From: Lachnospiraceae bacterium UBA3845
GTDB lineage: Bacteria > Bacillota > Clostridia > Lachnospirales > Lachnospiraceae
Direction: 5' to 3'
NCBI GenBank assembly: GCA_002392705.1
Contig: DGHP01000080.1
Location: forward strand, 1 to 10,644
DNA length: 10,644 nucleotides
Shown: positions 1-5,255 of the stretch, piece after piece
How positions within the stretch are numbered: the stretch's first letter is position 1
Layout of the letters: every line of letters starts with the position of its first letter
The notes under the pieces: generated by a model
Seen by the model: the letters and a program-made list of their open reading frames with translations, nothing else
What the model was told of the DNA's origin: nothing
The model's database searches: none
Made by a program: the position numbers and the translations under genes

Positions 1-132
1 ACTCATTCCCATTATCGCAAAAAATGCTGTAAAGTCAAGCGAATATTATACTTTTTATTAAATAATAGAATTTAGATTAACAGGTGAACAGGTATTTATT
101 CGAGCCTGAAAATATGTAAACCATTTATATAT

Positions 133-155
133 ATGTTAGTGTAATGCACTAATAT
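133..155 (-). other. Hairpin over the stop codon of the PBECR4-type gene
   Basis: The arms 133-141 and 147-155 form a 9-bp stem with one G-T wobble and a 5-nt loop, and the TAG stop of the upstream gene (149-151) lies inside it. No T-tract follows on either strand, so it is at best a weak terminator or an mRNA 3'-end stabiliser. The rest of 1-132 is AT-rich and shows no gene that I can support. Confidence 0.3.
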
Positions 156-688
156 TCCTTATAAGAATCTGACACAAAGATAGATTCTATTAACCCCGTT
201 TCCAAATTTTCTCTTTCAATCTTCAGCGTTGTAAGACGTATACTATGATTAACATTAACAAGCTGGTCCTCTCTGGCTGTAAAAACACTAACAGGCTCCC
301 CTGTCTTAACAAAATATAAAACTGTCTGATCTGTGAGGACATATTCGGCATGTATTTTTGATCCTGGAAGTTGTTGCTTCAATAATCTGAAAACAAAACT
401 GTTGGTTTCAATTATTGTTTTAAGCCTGCATAAACAGTTCCAACGATCTATCTGTGCCTTCGAAAAGTCGCCTTTTGTTATGTCTTCACCATCAAGGATA
501 ATCTCCAATGCATATTTTTTGTTTTTGACACGCATTATATCTCTTTTATGTAATCCAGCCAAATGATGAAATGACTCTTTTGGAAATGATAACACTAAAG
601 TCTCTGTCTTCCCTTTCCGCCCAAGAAGAAAACTATAGCGATATTTCATAAGCTCATGGTAAGCCAACGCTGCATCTTTTAATGTCAC
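149..688 (-). CDS. PBECR4-type nuclease-domain protein
   Basis: A 179-aa protein resembling the PBECR4 domain (phage-Barnase-EndoU-ColicinE5/D-RelE-like nuclease 4), a family found in prophage polyvalent proteins and as small stand-alone proteins in Firmicutes. The recognisable part is N-terminal: a Y-x-F-L-L-G-R-K-G segment near residues 18-26, then F-H-H-L-A-G-L-H-K at 40-48, with His41, His42 and His47 as the most likely functional residues. The RNA-cleaving role is a family-level prediction and the true target is unknown. The start is GTG at 688, with AAGGAG 11 nt upstream (700-705); the spacing is slightly long but no better in-frame start is seen. The gene is AT-rich compared with the metabolic genes nearby and begins directly behind an intrinsic terminator (711-740). 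Its expression therefore seems to need read-through from the promoter at 884-912. No antitoxin partner is evident next to it. Confidence 0.7.
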   Translation of the reverse strand: MTLKDAALAYHELMKYRYSFLLGRKGKTETLVLSFPKESFHHLAGLHKRDIMRVKNKKYALEIILDGEDITKGDFSKAQIDRWNCLCRLKTIIETNSFVFRLLKQQLPGSKIHAEYVLTDQTVLYFVKTGEPVSVFTAREDQLVNVNHSIRLTTLKIERENLETGLIESIFVSDSYKEY

Positions 689-710
689 CTGTTTTCAGTC
701 TCCTTATATT

Positions 711-740
711 AAAAGCAAAAGCGCGGTGCAAACCGCGCTT
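711..740 (-). terminator. Intrinsic terminator of the 877-711 transcript
   Basis: The arms 732-740 and 719-727 form a perfect 9-bp GC-rich stem (AAGCGCGGT on one arm) with a 4-nt loop at 728-731. On the minus strand it runs into TTTTGCTTTT, a T-tract interrupted by GC. The other strand has no T-tract after the stem, so termination is directed leftward. It lies about 5 nt upstream of the ribosome binding site of the PBECR4-type gene, the arrangement expected of an attenuator as well as of a simple sRNA terminator. Confidence 0.7.
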
Positions 741-877
741 CTAGTACGTGTTTTCTTTCGATCTTTCGATCTATCCAGCTTGTGGTTCCCACGCAACCCC
801 CGTTGGACTCTGCAAAACACCGCCTTCTGGAACGACATCCGCTTCACCGTCCAAGATGGACTCGAGTTTCATCTTCT
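711..877 (-). ncRNA. Candidate structured small RNA or attenuator leader
   Basis: A stretch of about 167 nt lies between a strong promoter (884-912) and an intrinsic terminator (711-740) and holds no normal gene. The predicted RNA is dense in possible stems: 870-875 with 853-858 at the 5' end; a long-range 7-bp stem of 814-820 with 748-754; and, enclosed by it, hairpins at 794-805, 782-792 and 760-771 (GATC-GAAA-GATC). The 7-mer GAGTCCA occurs twice (rc of 857-863 and 804-810), and the single TTGGAC segment could pair locally or with the second copy, so alternative folds exist. A 33-codon ORF (ATG 872, TAG 771) begins about 5 nt from the predicted transcript start with no room for a ribosome binding site, so I favour RNA over peptide. 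I do not recognise it as a known riboswitch, 6S RNA, SRP RNA or tmRNA. It could be an independent sRNA or a cis-acting leader of the downstream PBECR4-type gene. Confidence 0.45.
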
Positions 878-883
878 AAGTAA

Positions 884-912
884 AATATAACCATGGAGCT
901 TTATCCTGTCAA
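884..912 (-). promoter_or_regulatory. Sigma-A promoter of the candidate small RNA
   Basis: On the minus strand a perfect -35 TTGACA (907-912) is separated by 17 nt from a -10 TATATT (884-889). Transcription should start near 877. It is one of the best promoter matches in the window and has no gene start close behind it other than the structured 877-711 segment. Confidence 0.75.
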
Positions 913-968
913 CATATCTTTTCTCTCATTTGCAAACCTTTATATATGATTAACATCACTATTGGAGA

Positions 969-1262
969 TCATTTTATGCCACATGGCAATTCATTTTTGA
1001 CGGCATTCTCAAATCCCCCATGTTGAGAAAACTCCATTATTAAATGTGCAGTTGATTCGACAATCTCTTTATATCTCTTCATTTCTTCTCCGGTAAATCC
1101 GGTTACTTCTGTCCAGTCGTAGTCTGGCAAATAACAGGTGGCATGGTGAAAGCCATCTTTTTCATCCGATTTTTCTATATAGACTTTTACTTTTCCATTC
1201 TTCAGCATCTCTGAATGGACGATCTCAGTCTCATCATTTAATGTCATAAATGGATACATCAT
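969..1262 (-). CDS. Small orphan protein, function unknown
   Basis: A 97-aa acidic soluble protein with no signal peptide or membrane segment. The ORF looks genuine: it starts with tandem ATG codons, its central part has a proteinaceous pattern (K-V-K-V-Y-I-E-K near 24-31, then D-G-F-H-H-A-T-C-Y-L-P at about 36-46), and its C-terminal half contains a predicted amphipathic helix around residues 60-80. I cannot assign a known family and give no function. The ribosome binding site is weak (AGGGA about 10 nt upstream). The first ATG overlaps the stop of an upstream 37-codon reading frame in an ATGA arrangement, suggesting that it was once the second gene of a coupled pair. It lies beyond the gpsA terminator, so it probably is not part of the ilv-gpsA transcript. 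Base composition is AT-rich, like the neighbouring accessory genes. Confidence 0.6.
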   Translation of the reverse strand: MMYPFMTLNDETEIVHSEMLKNGKVKVYIEKSDEKDGFHHATCYLPDYDWTEVTGFTGEEMKRYKEIVESTAHLIMEFSQHGGFENAVKNELPCGIK

Positions 1263-1372
1263 CTCTTGGCTTCCCTAAGACAATCCGGAGTATCAACATT
1301 ATCCATTGACGGAAATGTACCTGAAAAAACAGCTCCTTCAGCTGTAAAATTCACGACATCCTGTAATCCAGC
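1259..1372 (-). pseudogene. Possible C-terminal gene remnant ahead of the 97-aa gene
   Basis: A 37-codon open frame without a normal start follows a stop at 1373-1375 and ends in a TGA that overlaps the ATG of the 97-aa gene. Its translation reads like protein (N-F-T-A-E-G-A-V-F-S-G-T-F-P from about codon 8, ending D-C-L-R-E-A-K-R). It overlaps the last 22 nt of gpsA and contains the gpsA terminator, so the upstream part of the supposed gene is absent. A GTG at 1354 preceded by AGGA could still start a 31-aa peptide. The evidence is the reading frame and the ATGA overlap only; coincidence is possible. Confidence 0.25.
1324..1345 (-). terminator. Intrinsic terminator after gpsA
   Basis: On the minus strand ACAGCT (1340-1345), a 5-nt loop GAAGG and AGCTGT (1329-1334) form a 6-bp stem followed directly by a run of T. 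It begins 6 nt after the gpsA stop codon and is well placed to end the ilvB-ilvN-gpsA transcript. Confidence 0.7.
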
Positions 1373-2373
1373 TCAGATCTCGGCGCGCGAGTCATGAGTT
1401 CCTTCACGGTTTCTTTAGGATCCGCTCCGTGGTTGACTACCGCGTCCACCGCATTCACAAGCGGCATCTCAATTCCGTATTTCTCCTGCAGGCGGAGCGC
1501 CGCCGGGATCGCGTTGATTCCCTCGACCACCATGCCCACTTTTTTCACCGCATCCTCCGGTTTCATCCCCTCGCCGATCAGATGGCCGCAGCGGTTATTC
1601 CTGGAATGCTCCGAAGTGGCTGTGACGATCAGATCTCCGATTCCCGCAAGGCCGTAAAAAGTATGTTCATCGCAGCCCATGGCTCTGCCAAGGCGGGTAA
1701 TCTCATACATCCCGCGGGTAATCAGAGCCGCCTTCGTATTATCGCCATAGCCAAGGCCCAGGGCGATTCCGCTGGCGAGAGCTATGATATTCTTCATCGC
1801 GCCGCAAAGCTCCACGCCGAGAATATCGTCATTCGTGTAAACACGCATAACGTCATTCATAAAGACCTTCTGAACGCATGCGGCGGCTTCCTTATCCTCG
1901 CAGGAGGCTACGATCGTCGTAGGCAGATCCAGCGCGACCTCCTCCGCGTGAGTCGGTCCCGACAGGGCAACCAGGCGGATCCTGTCATGCTTCCCGTCCT
2001 TTTTCAGTTCATCACCGATTACCTGCGTCAGGGTAAAAAGTGTGTCCGGTTCGATCCCCTTCGCCACGTCCACAATCAGCTGGCCGTCCGGAATAAATGG
2101 GCAGGCGGTTTTCGCGGTCGACCGCACAAACACCGACGGCACCGCGAACAGGATAATATCTTTTCCTTCGCAGGCTTCGCCGACCATTTTGGTAAAATGA
2201 ATCTCATCCGGTATTATCATCCCCGGAAGGTTCGGATGTCTCCGGCTCGCGCCGTACTCCTCAACTTCTCTCTCCAGAGCCGACCATACTGTCACTTCAT
2301 GACCGCTCACACAGAGCATCCTGGCAAGTGCCATTCCCCAAGTACCTGCTCCAAGCACGCCTATCTTCGCCAT
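1351..2373 (-). CDS. gpsA: Glycerol-3-phosphate dehydrogenase [NAD(P)+]
   Basis: A 340-aa cytoplasmic enzyme that reduces dihydroxyacetone phosphate to sn-glycerol 3-phosphate for phospholipid synthesis. The N-terminal Rossmann domain shows G-A-G-T-W-G at 8-13. The C-terminal catalytic domain shows the conserved Lys105 (V-A-K-G), E-L-C-G-A-M-K-N with the catalytic-type Lys194, N-T-K at 212-214 and G-D-L-I-V-T with Asp247. The length is normal for the family and no key residue is missing. I chose ATG 2373 (M-A-K-I-G-V-L-G-A-G) because GAGAGGGG lies 8 nt upstream; an upstream in-frame ATG at 2403 would add ten residues that do not belong to the family. It follows ilvN after 172 nt of repeat-bearing DNA and is followed by a terminator, so it is probably the last gene of an ilvB-ilvN-gpsA transcript. 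That neighbourhood is unusual, since gpsA more commonly sits with plsY or der. Confidence 0.96.
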   Translation of the reverse strand: MAKIGVLGAGTWGMALARMLCVSGHEVTVWSALEREVEEYGASRRHPNLPGMIIPDEIHFTKMVGEACEGKDIILFAVPSVFVRSTAKTACPFIPDGQLIVDVAKGIEPDTLFTLTQVIGDELKKDGKHDRIRLVALSGPTHAEEVALDLPTTIVASCEDKEAAACVQKVFMNDVMRVYTNDDILGVELCGAMKNIIALASGIALGLGYGDNTKAALITRGMYEITRLGRAMGCDEHTFYGLAGIGDLIVTATSEHSRNNRCGHLIGEGMKPEDAVKKVGMVVEGINAIPAALRLQEKYGIEMPLVNAVDAVVNHGADPKETVKELMTRAPRSELDYRMS

Positions 2374-2400
2374 ACCTTTCACCCCTCTCACACAAAACTC

Positions 2401-2567
2401 CAACGCTCAGCTGCCGCTGGTATTTTACCGCGGCTCAGCCGCCGCATGCCGTTCTCTCTGGCTCAGTCACTGCAGACAGTTCTGCAGCCTGGCTATGATA
2501 TATCGTTTATCCGCAGCAGAGTCGCTGCAAGAAGTTCTCCGCGGCTCAGTCGCCGCATTTTGTCATC
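2401..2567. repeat. Six-unit ~28-bp degenerate tandem repeat
   Basis: Contiguous units lie at 2401-2428, 2429-2456, 2457-2484, 2485-2511 (27 nt, most diverged), 2512-2539 and 2540-2567. The shared core on the plus strand is GGCTCAGTCGCYGCA followed by a less conserved GTTCTC. Read on the transcribed strand, units two, five and six each form a 5-bp stem around a 6-nt GACTGA-like loop. The stem is GCGGC/GCCGC in units two and six and GCAGC/GCTGC in unit five, a paired change. Unit three has its own 7-bp hairpin (2470-2487). The array fills the ilvN-gpsA gap and its last unit supplies the final codons of ilvN. Confidence 0.75.
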
Positions 2568-3025
2568 GCCAGCGTCCCGGTCCTTGTGATCTCCACGATC
2601 CTGACTCCCTGAAGCATCTTCAGAAAACTCCGGACGCGCTCCGGCGTATCGCAGATCTGGATCGTCATCATGGTTCCCGACACGTCGATCACCTTCGCGT
2701 CCATCAGCTCGCAGTTTTCAATAATATCCTTGCGGTTCTCCCGGCTGTAACGGACCTTGAGCAGCATCAGCTCACGGCTCACGCTCTCATTCTCGTCAAA
2801 GGTCTTGACCTTGATCACGTCAATCTTCTTGTTCAGCTGCTTTTCGATCTGTTCCAGCACCCTTCCGTCGCCGGAACTGACGATGATCATATTGGAAACC
2901 CTGGGATCCTCCGTCTCGCCGACCGCCAGGGAGTCAATGTTGAAGCATCTTCTCCAGAAAAGCCCGGATACCTTCGAGAGGACACCGGCCCGGTTTTCCA
3001 CCAGCACAGAATAGATTCGTTTCAT
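2546..3025 (-). CDS. ilvN: Acetolactate synthase small (regulatory) subunit
   Basis: A 159-aa regulatory subunit of acetohydroxyacid synthase, which activates the catalytic subunit and usually confers valine feedback inhibition. Residues about 3-75 are the ACT domain (S-V-L-V-E-N-R-A-G-V-L, then F-N-I-D-S-L-A-V-G); residues about 85-158 match the C-terminal domain of the family. Gly14 and Asn29, the positions known from E. coli IlvH to matter for valine response, are both present, so feedback control is expected (inference). ATG 3025 is supported by AGGCGG 8 nt upstream. It follows ilvB after 217 nt that carry a two-unit tandem repeat, longer than the usual tight ilvB-ilvN junction. Its last seven codons and stop lie inside the 28-bp repeat array, so its C-terminal tail (T-K-C-G-D) is repeat-derived. 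Confidence 0.95.
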   Translation of the reverse strand: MKRIYSVLVENRAGVLSKVSGLFWRRCFNIDSLAVGETEDPRVSNMIIVSSGDGRVLEQIEKQLNKKIDVIKVKTFDENESVSRELMLLKVRYSRENRKDIIENCELMDAKVIDVSGTMMTIQICDTPERVRSFLKMLQGVRIVEITRTGTLAMTKCGD

Positions 3026-3089
3026 CTCCCAGTCCGCCTTTCTTCCGGTCTCATATATATCTTGCCGCTTCCGCCGGCTGCCCGCCTAT

Positions 3090-3188
3090 GACCGCAATCC
3101 ACGGCCGCACACCGCGCTTCGGTTTCACCCGCCTGCCGGCCTGCGGCTGCAATCTGCAGCCACGCACCGCGCTTCGGTTTCACCCGCC
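3090..3188. repeat. Two-unit 55-bp-period repeat between ilvB and ilvN
   Basis: The 44-bp segments 3090-3133 and 3145-3188 match at 37 of 44 positions, and their last 24 bases are identical (from CACCGCGC to CACCCGCC). All seven differences lie in the first 16 positions. The first 17 bases of each unit (3090-3106 and 3145-3161) are an inverted repeat with a 3-nt loop: the second copy is a perfect 7-bp stem (GGCTGCA/TGCAGCC), and on the transcribed strand the first keeps all seven pairs, using G-T wobbles. A shortened third copy may start near 3203 (CACGCCGCGCTT). No protein-coding gene is convincing in this gap. Confidence 0.75.
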
Positions 3189-3242
3189 CGGCTAATTCCG
3201 CCTCACGCCGCGCTTTATATCCCACTAACGGCCTCTTTTCCG

Positions 3243-4862
3243 TCAGGCCAGCAGATCCGGATCCACATCGCACTCCAGAAGCACGGAGCTGTCCGGATCC
3301 CTGAGGAAAGCTTCAATCACAGCGTCGGTATCCCTGCCCATGGACAGATGGAGATAGTCCATCCCATACGCCTTCGCCAGGCAGCCGAGATCCGGATCAC
3401 CGTCCAGGATCGTCGCGCTGTAGCGGTTTTTATAGTGATAATGCTGATACTGGTGAACCAGCCCCAGCGTCCTGTTCCGTATGACAACCAGCTTCACGGG
3501 GACCTGATACTGCCTGGCTGTCGCCAGTTCCATCATGGTCATCTGAAATGCACCATCCCCGCATACAGCCACCACCTGCCTGGACGGGTCCGCGATCTTC
3601 GCCCCGATGGCCGCCGGCAGGGCATAACCCATCGTCCCCATGCCGCCGGAGGTTAAAAAACGACCCTGGCGGATCACAACATTGGCACAGGACCAGAGCT
3701 GGTTCTGGCCGACATCCGCCACATAGACGGCATCCTCCTCCATGGCCTGGGAAAGGGCCCTCATAAAGCGTCCCGGGTCAATGCCGGTGGGCAGATCTCT
3801 CTCTTTAAACTCCTGCATCCATGCAGAGCGCGCCGCCCTGAGATAGTCCGCCCATTCCTGATAGGAGGTCCTGCTCTCCTGCCTGCAGAAGGTTGTGAAG
3901 ATATGTTTCAGATCGCCGACCAGCGGGATCGCCGGGCCGGCATTTTTCCCGATTTCCGCGGGATCCACATCGATGTGGACCAGAAGCTTTTTCTCAATCA
4001 GCGCGGGATCGCGGATGGTCCGGTCCGCCACGCGGGCGCCTGCCATAATGACCAGATCCGCCTCCCGGACCGCGGCATTGCCGAAGCTGTGGCCGTTATT
4101 CCCGACCATGCCGAAATTCAGGGGATCCTCCGTCGGCAGTACCGACAGACCCATCATCGTCGATACGACCGGGATCCGATAGGTCCTGACAAATTCACGG
4201 AATACCGGAACCGCGCCGCTCAGATGCAGTCCTCCGCCCGCCACGATCAGCGGTTTTTTTGCCTCCCTGAGCGCCTTCAGGACGCGCTCGATCTGCAGCG
4301 GATGTCCCTCCACCGTCGGTTTGTAGGAACGCAGCTGCACCTTCTGCGGATAACGGAACTCTCCCATCTCCGCCTCCTGCACGTCAACCGGCAGGTCGAT
4401 CAGAACCGGTCCCGGTCTTCCGGTGGACGCGATAAAGAAAGCCTCCTTCATGATGCGCGGAATGTCTTCCGCACGGTCCACGATATAACTGTATTTTACA
4501 AAAGACTCAACCGCTCCCGAGACATCCGTCTCCTGGAAGCCGTCCGTCCCCATCAGTTTCCACTCTACCTGGCCCGTAATGCAGACCATCGGAATCGAAT
4601 CCGCGTAAGCCGTGGCAATTCCGGTCATCAGATTCGTTGCCCCGGGACCGGAAGTCGCAATCGCCACGGCGGGCTTTCCCGAAATCCTTGTATAGCCGCT
4701 CGCCTCATGAGCCGCATTCTGTTCCTGGCGCACCAGCACAACCCGGATCTCACTGTCATACAGCACGTCAAATACCGGGCAGATCACCGCGCCCGGATAG
4801 CCGAAAACATATTCGACCCCTTCACATTCCAGACATCTCACGAGCGCTTCCGCACCAGTCAC
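3243..4862 (-). CDS. ilvB: Acetolactate synthase large (catalytic) subunit
   Basis: A 539-aa thiamine diphosphate enzyme that condenses two pyruvates to acetolactate, or pyruvate with 2-ketobutyrate, the first common step of branched-chain amino acid synthesis. The order is N-terminal TPP pyrimidine-binding domain with Gly21-Tyr-Pro-Gly and the catalytic Glu47 (V-R-Q-E-Q), central FAD/nucleotide domain, and C-terminal TPP pyrophosphate domain with G-D-G at 435-437 and Asn463. The usual N-N pair after G-D-G is R-N here, and G-Y-P-G-A-V-I-C-P replaces the common G-Y-P-G-G-A-x-x-P, so it is a somewhat divergent member. Three in-frame GTG codons lie at 4871, 4868 and 4862. AGGAG (4871-4875) overlaps or nearly touches the first two and is 8 nt from the third, which gives the typical N-terminus M-T-G-A-E-A-L-V. 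It is first in an operon with ilvN and gpsA, driven from 4986-5014. Confidence 0.94.
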   Translation of the reverse strand: MTGAEALVRCLECEGVEYVFGYPGAVICPVFDVLYDSEIRVVLVRQEQNAAHEASGYTRISGKPAVAIATSGPGATNLMTGIATAYADSIPMVCITGQVEWKLMGTDGFQETDVSGAVESFVKYSYIVDRAEDIPRIMKEAFFIASTGRPGPVLIDLPVDVQEAEMGEFRYPQKVQLRSYKPTVEGHPLQIERVLKALREAKKPLIVAGGGLHLSGAVPVFREFVRTYRIPVVSTMMGLSVLPTEDPLNFGMVGNNGHSFGNAAVREADLVIMAGARVADRTIRDPALIEKKLLVHIDVDPAEIGKNAGPAIPLVGDLKHIFTTFCRQESRTSYQEWADYLRAARSAWMQEFKERDLPTGIDPGRFMRALSQAMEEDAVYVADVGQNQLWSCANVVIRQGRFLTSGGMGTMGYALPAAIGAKIADPSRQVVAVCGDGAFQMTMMELATARQYQVPVKLVVIRNRTLGLVHQYQHYHYKNRYSATILDGDPDLGCLAKAYGMDYLHLSMGRDTDAVIEAFLRDPDSSVLLECDVDPDLLA

Positions 4863-4871
4863 AGCCACCAC

Positions 4872-4980
4872 TCCTTTCAGAACCTGAGAACACTCAGCCT
4901 CATATGCCGCGCTTACCGCGCCGCGGCAAAAACGCCTGTGTACTCCTCATGAACATAAGTTTTCATTTCTCTTAACGGTT
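4872..4980 (-). other. ilvB 5' leader with hairpins
   Basis: About 108 nt lie between the predicted start near 4980 and the ilvB ribosome binding site. It holds a GC hairpin (arms 4906-4911 and 4922-4927, 6 bp, 10-nt loop) and a second one (CTGAG-TGTT-CTCAG) just upstream of the AGGAG. No T-tract follows either, so a terminator is not evident. A 17-codon uORF (ATG 4966, TAA 4913-4915) has only a weak ribosome binding site and is not rich in Ile, Leu or Val codons, so it is not a classical attenuation peptide. I see no T-box motif. The function is unclear. Confidence 0.35.
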
Positions 4981-4985
4981 GTTTT

Positions 4986-5014
4986 ATCATAGCACAGAAT
5001 TCCTCTATGGACAA
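4986..5014 (-). promoter_or_regulatory. Sigma-A promoter of the ilvB operon
   Basis: On the minus strand -35 TTGTCC (5009-5014), a 17-nt spacer and -10 TATGAT (4986-4991), the latter with an extended TG motif one base upstream. Transcription should begin near 4979-4980. Its -35 box overlaps that of the divergent promoter at 5008-5035. Confidence 0.7.
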
Positions 5015-5035
5015 TTCCGCAAGTTCGGTTATACT
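5008..5035 (+). promoter_or_regulatory. Divergent promoter of the ABC importer operon
   Basis: On the plus strand -35 TGGACA (5008-5013), a 16-nt spacer and -10 TATACT (5030-5035), each box matching consensus at five of six positions. The start would be near 5042, giving a leader of about 210 nt before the first gene. Five bases (5009-5013) are shared with the -35 box of the opposing ilvB promoter. Confidence 0.55.
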
Positions 5036-5042
5036 AAATCCA

Positions 5043-5255
5043 GCGCTCTTTCACGGCCGGTTGTAAATCAATCATGCTTTACCGCGCATGCCAGCATGCA
5101 CGCAGGAGCCTGATTCAGATTTCAAAGGCGCCCTGCGAAACAGGCTCTCCGCACAAGGCCGCAGACAGGAACGTCTCACCAATCACCCCGACGGAATATA
5201 CTTAAGCCCTGCGTGAGTGCGGACTGATTTTCCGCCTTTTAAAAGGAGTTTAAAC
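5043..5255 (+). other. Long structured leader of the ABC importer operon
   Basis: About 210 nt without a gene. The segment CGCAGG (5101-5106) can pair with CCTGCG at 5132-5137 or with a second copy at 5208-5213, and it competes with a 7-bp stem GAGCCTG/CAGGCTC (5106-5112 with 5141-5147). A small hairpin GCGGA/TCCGC near 5219-5235 precedes CCTTTTAAAAGG, which can fold back on the AAGGAG ribosome binding site (5243-5248). Such competing stems are compatible with a cis-regulatory RNA. I looked for TPP-riboswitch core motifs because of the NMT1/THI5 link of the first gene and did not find them. Confidence 0.35.

Noticed and set aside
2401..2567. The 28-bp units as a CRISPR array
   Set aside because: The units are directly adjacent with no spacers, they are degenerate, and no cas gene is present.
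3022..3273. 84-codon minus-strand ORF between ilvB and ilvN, ending in an ATGA overlap with the ilvN start
   Set aside because: It starts inside ilvB in another frame, is rich in Arg, Gly and Ala, and is made of the 55-bp-period repeat; it has no ribosome binding site and no recognisable domain.
3903..4952. Long plus-strand ORF opposite ilvB
   Set aside because: It is an antisense shadow of a strongly recognised gene, and its translation is rich in Arg/His/Pro with no domain. The same applies to the plus-strand ORFs at 1429-2589, 8655-9311 and 9355-9981 and the minus-strand ORF at 6373-7914.
4872..4980. T-box or Leu/Val/Ile leader-peptide attenuator for ilvB
   Set aside because: The leader is short, has no T-box sequence and no terminator, and the small uORF is not enriched in branched-chain codons.
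5043..5255. TPP riboswitch upstream of the NMT1-like binding protein
   Set aside because: The conserved CTGAGA and ACCTGATCTGG-type core segments are not found in the leader.
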